Shown: in pieces, positions 1 to 5,458 of the stretch
Position numbering within the stretch: the first letter of the stretch is position 1
How the letters are laid out: each line of letters opens with the position of its first letter
Assembly (NCBI GenBank): GCA_019307545.1
Contig: JAFDJI010000295.1
Span: 1 to 5,458, forward strand
Source of the DNA: Deltaproteobacteria bacterium
GTDB taxonomy: Bacteria > Myxococcota_A > UBA796 > GCA-2862545
DNA: 5,458 bases
Direction: 5' to 3'
The notes under the pieces: model-generated
Database searches by the model: none
Seen by the model: only the letters and a program-made list of their open reading frames with translations
Told to the model about the DNA's origin: nothing
Translations under genes and position numbers: made by a program

Positions 1-903
1 CACTTCGACGAGGACGACGGCGACACCTTCAAGCGCTTCGCCCTCACCGAGACCAAGGACTGGTCGAGCGCCTCCACCGGGTCGACGGTGTTCGACTTCA
101 ACGGGGACGGCTCCGGCCACGTGGTGTTCGCGGACGAGCAGGCCCTGTACGTGTGGCGGCTCGACGACACCGCCACCAACCCCTGGGACCGCTTGGTCGA
201 GGTGCTTCGCGACGACAACCACAAGTCGTGGACCATCCACGAGTACCCACTGGTCGCCGACGTGGATGGCGACGGAAAGGCGGAGATCGTCGCCACCAAC
301 TGCTACATCCAGGACCAGTACGACGACGTGTACGGGATCTACGTCCTGGGTGCAGTCGACGACGACTGGGTGAGCGCGCGGACCATGTGGACCCAGCACG
401 CCTACTACGTCAGCAACGCCCCCGCCGACTTCTCGGTCGGGTACACCTCGCCCAACTACTCGCCCTACGACCCCGCTGACCTCAACAGCTTCCGCCAGCA
501 GGAACCCGGGAGCTTCGGGGAGACCGCGGCGGCCAACCTGTACGTCACCGCCGAGGACCCGTGCCAGGAGGGCTGCGGCGACATCACGGTCTACGTGCAG
601 GTCGCCAACGAGGGCAGCTACATCACCGCCAGCACCGGGGTGGTGGTGGCCATCTACGGCGTGGATACCGGAAGTGGTACGGAAGACCTGCTCGACTACC
701 GCAACCTGTCCGCCCCGGTCCAACCGGGAGAGATCACCCAGGGCATCGGCTTCCTGATCTCCGGATGGGACGCCTACGACTACCTGGTGGCGGTCGTCGA
801 CGACCCGGACCTCGGTGGCGGTACCGGAGGCTGGGGAGCCTCTCGCGAGTGCGACGAGTTGGACAACGAGGTCGAGATCTCCTTGAGCGGCCTCTGCCCA
901 TAG
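1..903 (+). CDS. FG-GAP/VCBS-type repeat protein with C-terminal CARDB-like domain, 5' partial
   Basis: The frame is open from base 1, so the gene starts upstream; 300 residues are visible, ending at TAG 901-903. A GTG at 88 is internal, because coding-like sequence continues upstream of it in the same frame. Two calcium-loop motifs of the D-x-[ND]-G-D-G type are seen, DFNGDG (visible residues 32-37) and DVDGDG (87-92), each followed by a beta-rich stretch (HVVFADEQALYVW; AEIVATNCY), as in FG-GAP/VCBS beta-propeller blades. A linker with MWTQHAYYVSN and LNSFRQ (about 119-155) leads into a beta-sandwich of about 140 residues resembling CARDB adhesion domains, ending near DELDNEVEI. Cysteines lie at 101, 168, 172, 284 and 299; the last four fall in or beside the sandwich and could form disulfides, which fits an exported protein. 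The signal peptide would be outside the window. The likely role is a cell-surface or secreted binding protein; the ligand is unknown. The first 40 visible codons all end in G or C. Family-level call is fairly sure, function is not. Confidence 0.88.
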   Translation, partial: HFDEDDGDTFKRFALTETKDWSSASTGSTVFDFNGDGSGHVVFADEQALYVWRLDDTATNPWDRLVEVLRDDNHKSWTIHEYPLVADVDGDGKAEIVATNCYIQDQYDDVYGIYVLGAVDDDWVSARTMWTQHAYYVSNAPADFSVGYTSPNYSPYDPADLNSFRQQEPGSFGETAAANLYVTAEDPCQEGCGDITVYVQVANEGSYITASTGVVVAIYGVDTGSGTEDLLDYRNLSAPVQPGEITQGIGFLISGWDAYDYLVAVVDDPDLGGGTGGWGASRECDELDNEVEISLSGLCP

Positions 904-942
904 CGCCCGTCCCTGCTGGCGACCCCCTACGAGCCGCTGCTA

Positions 943-1001
943 GGATGCACCTGTGGAATCGGAAGGTGGGGAATTCTCCCCTCAGGGGGATGCACTGAAT
1001 C
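943..1001. repeat. Short direct repeat GGATGCAC in the intergenic region
   Basis: GGATGCAC occurs at 943-950 and again at 988-995, 45 bp apart start to start. Both copies are followed by a similar tail, CTGTGGAATC (951-960) and TGAATC (996-1001). The two copies flank most of the GGGGA/TCCCC element. They could be half-sites for a regulator of the downstream gene, but an 8-bp match is short and may be chance. Confidence 0.35.
968..990 (+). promoter_or_regulatory. Three-part GGGGA-N4-TCCCC-N4-GGGGA element (alternative hairpins or operator)
   Basis: GGGGA (968-972), TCCCC (977-981) and GGGGA (986-990) are separated by exactly 4 nt each (ATTC and TCAG). The middle arm can pair with the left or the right arm but not both, giving two mutually exclusive 5-bp, 4-nt-loop hairpins in RNA. 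Alternatively it is a double-stranded operator with overlapping dyads. It lies 107-129 bp upstream of the 1435-residue gene. Whether this DNA is transcribed is not known; function is inferred from geometry only. Confidence 0.35.
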
Positions 1002-1027
1002 TCGTGCTCCCAGGTGGGTTTCGTGCA

Positions 1028-1051
1028 GGCCGCATCGCAGTGGTGTCGGCC
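1028..1051 (+). promoter_or_regulatory. Bulged leader hairpin followed by A6
   Basis: Arm 1028-1036 (GGCCG CATC) pairs with 1042-1051 (GGTG T CGGCC) as a 9-bp stem with one G-U pair (1035/1043), a single bulged T at 1046 and a 5-nt loop (1037-1041). It is followed by G and six A residues (1053-1058), not a T tract, so it is not an intrinsic terminator for plus-strand transcription. On the minus strand the T6 would precede the hairpin, so it is not one there either. It ends 45 nt before the ATG at 1097 and would sit in the 5' leader of the large gene if transcription starts upstream of it. Confidence 0.4.
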
Positions 1052-1083
1052 GAAAAAAGACTCCAGTTCCTCGCCCAAAGTCC

Positions 1084-1088
1084 GAGGA
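1084..1088 (+). promoter_or_regulatory. Ribosome binding site for the 1435-residue gene
   Basis: GAGGA lies 8 nt upstream of ATG 1097, ideal spacing. A second purine run, AAGGA (1092-1096), abuts the ATG and is too close to act as a Shine-Dalgarno site. An in-frame TAA at 1091-1093 rules out any upstream start, so this site fixes the start codon. Confidence 0.7.
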
Positions 1089-1096
1089 TCTAAGGA

Positions 1097-4000
1097 ATGG
1101 GCGGCGCATTCCATCATCTCCCCGAAGACCTCGGACGAGTCGAGTCCATCGACTCCTTCGGAGTAGAGCCGGGCGTCATCCTGCTCGAGCGGTTTTGTGC
1201 CCTTTCCACGGTCGATCGGCACCACCAGGGATGGTGGGTCCCGGTCACCGATTTGAGCCGGCAGCTCGGCTCACCTCCCCATCATCGACTTCGACTCGAA
1301 TTCATGCGCGCGGACCCGGAGCTGGAACGGAAGCTGCGCCGGGCGGTGAACCGAGCCCCCGGCATTCAGGCCCACGTCCATGGATGGTTGAGCAACCGCG
1401 AAGGGGCGCTGCTGTTGACAGAGCCGTGCACCGCGCCCCCCATCGCTACGCCCCTGACGGAGGAGGAGGCGTTGGCGGTGGCCACCGCGCTTGCCTCAAC
1501 ATTGAGCCAACTGCACAAAGAGGAAATCACCGGAATCTCATTTGCTCCCGAGAACATCCACTTTGTCGAATCCGAAGTGACCGTGGTCGGACACGACCAC
1601 CTGTTGTCGACCGGAACGGCCGAGGAGGACGTCCAACGCCTGGTGGAATTGCTGGACCTCCTATCCGGCGGTTCGCTATCGCCATTGCTCAGACCGGTTC
1701 CAAGCGCCGCGATCGAGCTGTGGGACCGAGTACGCGGCCTCCAGGCAAGCCGGAGCACTCCGCAGCCCAGCCTGGTCTTGCCGATCACCCCGCCCTTCGT
1801 GGGCCGATCGGAGCTGCTCACGCGACTCATGGAGGCTGCGCGACGGGCCAAGAGGGGCGACGCACAGGTGGTGGTGGTGCGAGGCGATCCGGGGGTGGGC
1901 AAGACGCGTCTGCTCCATCGCTACGCCCTGGAGGTCGAGCGCTGGATGGATGTCCTGGTCCTCACCGGCGCATTCAAGCACGGAGAGCCTCCGCTCCAGA
2001 TTGGGTTCCTGGAGGCGCTGGATGGGCTGGCGAGCGCGCCGAGCTCCCTCTCCATCGAAGAGCACCGTGCCATCCGCCAGCGCATCGTCGAGCGCACGGG
2101 AGACCTCGTCGGTCTCATTGCGAGCCTCACTCCTACTCTCCACGAGTACCTCGGAGAGCGGGTCCGCCCGCCGGAACTGAACCTCGAAGAGAAGTTCTTC
2201 CGACATGCCTCCACCGTCGCCACCGCGATTCGGGCGATCGGTTCCAGGGACCGCCCGGTCATCATCATCCTGGACGACATACACCTGGCCGACCGCGCTT
2301 CGAAAGCGATCCTCGATGAGATCATCCGAGGTACGCCCGACCACCACACGCTGGTGGTGGTCGCCAGCAGTGAGCACCTGACGGACGAGTGGGTGGAAGG
2401 CGCCAGTGCGGAGCTCCAATTGGCGCCGCTGAACCGCACCGAGACCCGCGAGTTGCTCGAACGCAGCATCCCCGGCACCCTGTTGGGCGCTCACGAGCAC
2501 TCCGACCGACTGTGGCGCGAGTCCGAAGGTCGACCCGTCGCGATCTGGGCAACGCTGCAGAGTTGGACCCGACGAGGCCTGTTCGCGCAGCGGGAACACG
2601 ACCAGCAGTGGAGCCTGCGCACCGAAAGCGCCCATGCCACCCAGGTCGTCGACCTCTACGCACGGCAGTGGGCATCCCTCCGGCCGCACCAACAGTGGGT
2701 TCTCCTGATCGCGGCACTGCGGGCGGGTCGGGCCACGGTTCAATGGCTGGTCGAAGTCACGGCCTGGACCGAGAACGAGGTGGAGAACGCGGTCCGGGCC
2801 GCCGGGATCGCCGGCTTGCTGGTACGGGATCCGGACGGGGCCATCCGACTCCAGAACAACGCCGCGCGAGAAGTGGTGGAGTCCTCGGCTACCGACGAGG
2901 TCCTGAAGAGCGCCCATAAGCAAATCGCCGCGTGGTTGAGCTCCAGTGCAGGCGCCAGCGCGGCCCAGCGAGCCTGGCACTTGGAGCAGGCGCGGTACGC
3001 CGGACGTGACGAAGGCTTGGCCGAGCTGCATGTCAGGGGCGGGCAGGAGCTGTTGGCCATCTACGACCTGCGTCGCGCCCAGTGGCATTTCGAGCAAGCC
3101 CTGAAGCGCACAAGCAAGCCGGAGAGCCGTGTCGAAGCCCTGGAAGGCCGCGCAGACGTCGCACTCCTCGAAGGGCGGGCGGACAGGGCACTCGCAGACT
3201 ACCTCGAGGCGATGAAGGTGGGCGATGATGCCCTGCGCGGGCTCGAGATCGCCGCAAAGGCTGTCTGGGGCTTCTACCGGAAGTCCGCAGCGGATGCGGC
3301 GCTCACGCTCGCCGATGCGGCGCTGCGGATGTCCGGGGAGCCATTCCCGACCTCGCGCACCTCCATGGTGTTCGCACTGCTCCAGAGAGTGTTGGCATTC
3401 CTGTTCACCCGATCCCGCAAGACCTCCCGGGTCCGCGAAGCGCTCTGCCGGGTGTACGTCACCGTCGCCGCCACCTTCGTCGCAGAACGACCTGCGATCA
3501 TGCTCCTGAGCGTACTTCGAGGCTACCGCCACGCGCTGGGACTCGACGCACCAGATGCGGCTGCGATGATCGCCTTGTTCGCCACCGCTCGAGGTGCCAT
3601 CGGGCACCGGCGGGCAGCGAGCCGGCTGTTGGCCGACGCGGAACGCGTCGCGCGTCGTGCGGGGCATCCATGGGGGCTGGGTGTCGTCCACCATCTGCAG
3701 GCACAACACCAGCTTTCCCTGGGCAACTATGCCGAGGGAGGCGCACTTCTGGACGCGGCGGTGGAGCAGTTCCGGAAGGCGGGCGACACATCGATCGCCG
3801 TCTGGTCACTGACCTTCCGAGCCACATACGGCAGGGACAACCACCACCTCCGGGAGAGCCTCGGATGGCTGCGGGAAGCGGAGGCCATCGGACAACGGCA
3901 GGGAAGCACGCTCGGGGCGCTCGTGCACAGCTCCCTGCGCGTCTATCTGCTCGCCCGAAGCGGAGACCACAGCGTGCGCGACGAGGCGAACGCGCTCTCC

Positions 4001-5404
4001 GACCAGGCCCTCGCCCTGGAAACCGTGAGCACCGAGATGGTGAACGTCCACGCCTACCTTTCACTGGCCTTCGTGGAGCTCGAGGACGCAGAGCGCGCTC
4101 GGACCCATGCCTATACGGCGGTGAAACGCCTCGACAAGACGCCAGCAGCGGCCGAGTACCACTACGATGCGCGGATCGCTGCCGCAGCGGCTGTGCTCGC
4201 CACCCCAAACCCCAGCCGGCACGACCGCCGCACCCTGCGGCGAGCCCTCAGGGTGCTCAGATCTCGCGGGCGGAACTGGCCTCGCCTTTCCGCCGCCTAT
4301 CGGTACTTCAAGGCGCAGGAGCAGCTGCAGAAAGGCCGCGTCGCCCGGGCCCGTGCCCTGCTGGAGCAGCTCATCGCACTGCTTCCCAACCACGGACAGC
4401 TCTACTACGCCCACAAGGCCCACCTGGCCCTGGCGGACCTGGTCCGTGGCCAGGACGTGATGGCCGCGGCCCAGCACGAGGAGGCTGCGCAACGATTCGC
4501 CATCGACCTCGGCTTCGAGGACGGTCCGGACCGGCGAGACGAGACGGCGGAGGGGAGAACGGCGACTTCGGTCACCCCCATCGAGACCGTGGACACCGCT
4601 CCCGAAACGCAACCGCAGGTTTCCGTGGGGAGCCTGGTGAACCGCCTCAAACCAGCATTCGAGCGCGCTCTGCCGTCACATGTGCCGCTGCACATCACGG
4701 TGGCCGAGGGCGCGCGCGTCCAGAGCAACCCCGAGTCCCTGCAGTTGCTGATGGTGAACATGGTGCTGGCCGCACGGGATGCCCTTTCCGAGACTGGCGA
4801 GATCCACCTCACGGTGACGACCGTGAGCCTCGACCAAAAAGACTCCGCACGCCTCCCGGGCGCGAACGTCGACGTGCACCTGTTGATCGAGGTGCGGGCC
4901 GTCGGTTTCAACGGTTCCGAGACCATCAGTGGCCTGGGGATGTGCTGCGAGATCACGACGGGCATCGGGGGATTCGTGGATGTTCGCCAAGAAGGACGGG
5001 ACGTCCTGGTCATAGGCGCATACCTCGCCACCCGGACGACCTCGACCTCCATCGAGCGTCCTCCGGTCGCTCCGCCCCTGGCGCAAGCCGTGGTGTTCCA
5101 CCCCGACGCCCGCATCCGCCAGACCGTGGTCTCCGCGCTCCGCGACATGGGCGTGCTGGCCGAGGGCCTCGATCCAAGGCTTCAGCTCCACCGGCCCCTG
5201 CAATCGGACACCCTGGTGTTCGCAGACCCGGACACGCTCACCGGGCTCGCCCACCTGACACCCCCCCCTCACGCCGTGCTCCTGATCGAGCGATCCCAGA
5301 CCCCGCCGACCGATGGCTACGCGATTCGAGTGCCCTTCACCATCGGAGAGCTACAGCAGGTCGTGGAGGTGGTCATGCGTCGAGATTCCATCGATACAGA
5401 GTAG
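1097..5404 (+). CDS. Pseudokinase / STAND ATPase / TPR / degenerate histidine kinase-receiver fusion protein
   Basis: 1435 residues; ATG 1097 is the first start after the in-frame TAA at 1091 and has GAGGA 8 nt upstream. Module order, by motif reading: (1) about 25-215, a shortened Ser/Thr kinase-like fold with every catalytic motif replaced; (2) about 232-620, a STAND/AAA_16 P-loop ATPase, FVGR at 234-237, Walker A GDPGVGKT 263-270, Walker B IIILDD 389-394 continuing as DDIHLAD to D399, then a winged-helix-like part; (3) about 625-1140, TPR-like helical repeats (e.g. 838-896, 961-1012, 1060-1097); (4) linker 1141-1175; (5) about 1176-1312, an HATPase_c-like domain with no DHp helices; (6) about 1329-1428, a receiver-like domain. 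No signal peptide or convincing membrane segment is seen, so it is probably cytoplasmic. Intact relatives combine kinase, ATPase and histidine kinase activity; here only ATP binding and hydrolysis by module 2 looks possible. Inferred role: an ATP-driven, oligomerising signalling scaffold or switch. Third codon positions are less GC-rich than in the upstream gene. Confidence 0.9.
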   Translation: MGGAFHHLPEDLGRVESIDSFGVEPGVILLERFCALSTVDRHHQGWWVPVTDLSRQLGSPPHHRLRLEFMRADPELERKLRRAVNRAPGIQAHVHGWLSNREGALLLTEPCTAPPIATPLTEEEALAVATALASTLSQLHKEEITGISFAPENIHFVESEVTVVGHDHLLSTGTAEEDVQRLVELLDLLSGGSLSPLLRPVPSAAIELWDRVRGLQASRSTPQPSLVLPITPPFVGRSELLTRLMEAARRAKRGDAQVVVVRGDPGVGKTRLLHRYALEVERWMDVLVLTGAFKHGEPPLQIGFLEALDGLASAPSSLSIEEHRAIRQRIVERTGDLVGLIASLTPTLHEYLGERVRPPELNLEEKFFRHASTVATAIRAIGSRDRPVIIILDDIHLADRASKAILDEIIRGTPDHHTLVVVASSEHLTDEWVEGASAELQLAPLNRTETRELLERSIPGTLLGAHEHSDRLWRESEGRPVAIWATLQSWTRRGLFAQREHDQQWSLRTESAHATQVVDLYARQWASLRPHQQWVLLIAALRAGRATVQWLVEVTAWTENEVENAVRAAGIAGLLVRDPDGAIRLQNNAAREVVESSATDEVLKSAHKQIAAWLSSSAGASAAQRAWHLEQARYAGRDEGLAELHVRGGQELLAIYDLRRAQWHFEQALKRTSKPESRVEALEGRADVALLEGRADRALADYLEAMKVGDDALRGLEIAAKAVWGFYRKSAADAALTLADAALRMSGEPFPTSRTSMVFALLQRVLAFLFTRSRKTSRVREALCRVYVTVAATFVAERPAIMLLSVLRGYRHALGLDAPDAAAMIALFATARGAIGHRRAASRLLADAERVARRAGHPWGLGVVHHLQAQHQLSLGNYAEGGALLDAAVEQFRKAGDTSIAVWSLTFRATYGRDNHHLRESLGWLREAEAIGQRQGSTLGALVHSSLRVYLLARSGDHSVRDEANALSDQALALETVSTEMVNVHAYLSLAFVELEDAERARTHAYTAVKRLDKTPAAAEYHYDARIAAAAAVLATPNPSRHDRRTLRRALRVLRSRGRNWPRLSAAYRYFKAQEQLQKGRVARARALLEQLIALLPNHGQLYYAHKAHLALADLVRGQDVMAAAQHEEAAQRFAIDLGFEDGPDRRDETAEGRTATSVTPIETVDTAPETQPQVSVGSLVNRLKPAFERALPSHVPLHITVAEGARVQSNPESLQLLMVNMVLAARDALSETGEIHLTVTTVSLDQKDSARLPGANVDVHLLIEVRAVGFNGSETISGLGMCCEITTGIGGFVDVRQEGRDVLVIGAYLATRTTSTSIERPPVAPPLAQAVVFHPDARIRQTVVSALRDMGVLAEGLDPRLQLHRPLQSDTLVFADPDTLTGLAHLTPPPHAVLLIERSQTPPTDGYAIRVPFTIGELQQVVEVVMRRDSIDTE

Positions 5405-5458
5405 CGGCGGCGTTGAATCCGACCCCCGGGGTGTAGATCAAGAGGAGATCGCCCTTCT
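5373..5458 (-). CDS. Possible 3' tail of a convergent gene, product unknown
   Basis: On the minus strand an open frame enters from the right edge and ends at TGA (plus-strand TCA 5373-5375), giving 27 visible residues that begin KGDLLLIYTPGVGFN and end YRWNLDA. In the part that does not overlap the large gene (18 codons), 15 codons end in G or C, against 8 of 18 in the neighbouring open minus frame and 9 of 17 in the open plus frame; this resembles real coding sequence for this genome. If real, it overlaps the 3' end of the large gene tail to tail by 32 bp. The peptide is not recognised. The alternative is a plain intergenic stretch. Confidence 0.35.
   Translation of the reverse strand, partial: KGDLLLIYTPGVGFNAAATLYRWNLDA

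Noticed and set aside
917..946. Sigma-70-like promoter, TGGCGA and TAGGAT with 18-bp spacing
   Set aside because: Only 3 of 6 and 4 of 6 consensus matches; too weak to call in GC-rich DNA.
1012..1027. Sigma-54-like site with GG (1013-1014) and GC (1025-1026) at the right 10-bp spacing
   Set aside because: The GG/GC core and TGCA fit, but the rest of the -24 element does not match TGGCAC; no activator site or mapped start supports it.
734..1225. Minus-strand open frames covering the intergenic region (734-1225 and 927-1109)
   Set aside because: Both overlap known coding DNA on the other strand or the structured leader, and their peptides are low in recognisable pattern.
3365..3412. Hydrophobic run at residues 757-772 of the large protein as a membrane helix
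   Set aside because: It contains Gln and Arg, is short, and matches the helical stretch usual at this place in related ATPase-TPR proteins; a soluble helix is more likely.
1676..3709. 677-residue antisense open frame on the minus strand
   Set aside because: It is fully opposite the large gene's conserved ATPase and TPR coding region and shows no recognisable motif; long antisense frames are expected in GC-rich DNA.
5422..5432. ACCCCCGGGGT palindrome downstream of the large gene as a terminator
   Set aside because: The arms leave a 1-nt loop, which cannot form a stable RNA hairpin as drawn, and no T tract follows.
3670..5436. 588-residue plus-strand open frame in another phase
   Set aside because: It is an Arg/Pro/Gly-rich out-of-frame reading of the large gene with no domain pattern. 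It matters only as the tail that a frameshift at the C8 tract would enter.

Overview
The window is high-GC bacterial DNA from a large, signalling-rich genome, most like a myxobacterium or a relative (Myxococcota / former Deltaproteobacteria). This placement is an inference. It rests on the very high G+C at third codon positions, a secreted FG-GAP (VCBS-type) repeat protein, and a very large kinase / STAND-ATPase / TPR / histidine-kinase-type fusion protein; both families are common there. No rRNA, tRNA, CRISPR array, insertion sequence or integrase was seen.

Layout. (1) Bases 1-903 hold the 3' end of a plus-strand gene for a surface or secreted protein with calcium-binding FG-GAP-like motifs and a C-terminal CARDB-like beta-sandwich with four cysteines. 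(2) Bases 904-1096 are a 193-bp intergenic region with unusually dense structure: an 8-bp direct repeat, a three-part GGGGA/TCCCC/GGGGA element that can form two mutually exclusive hairpins, and a bulged 9-bp hairpin followed by A6. A GAGGA ribosome binding site then lies 8 nt before the next start. (3) Bases 1097-5404 encode one 1435-residue protein. (4) The last 54 bp have no plus-strand gene; the minus strand shows what may be the 3' tail of a convergent gene overlapping the end of the large gene.

The large gene is the main interest. Its order of modules matches proteins annotated as 'trifunctional serine/threonine kinase / ATP-binding protein / sensor histidine kinase', with a receiver-like domain added. 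By motif reading, the catalytic residues of the N-terminal kinase are all replaced, the histidine-bearing DHp helix pair is absent, the HATPase N-box and G1 residues are lost, and the C-terminal receiver lacks its acidic pocket, Thr/Ser and Lys. Only the central P-loop (STAND/AAA_16) ATPase has intact Walker A and B motifs. The reading frame is nevertheless open over 4.3 kb, so it looks like a maintained, non-phosphorylating scaffold or switch rather than a decaying pseudogene. No partner or output is visible in the window, and the upstream FG-GAP gene has clearly different codon use and its own intergenic gap, so no functional link between the two is claimed.
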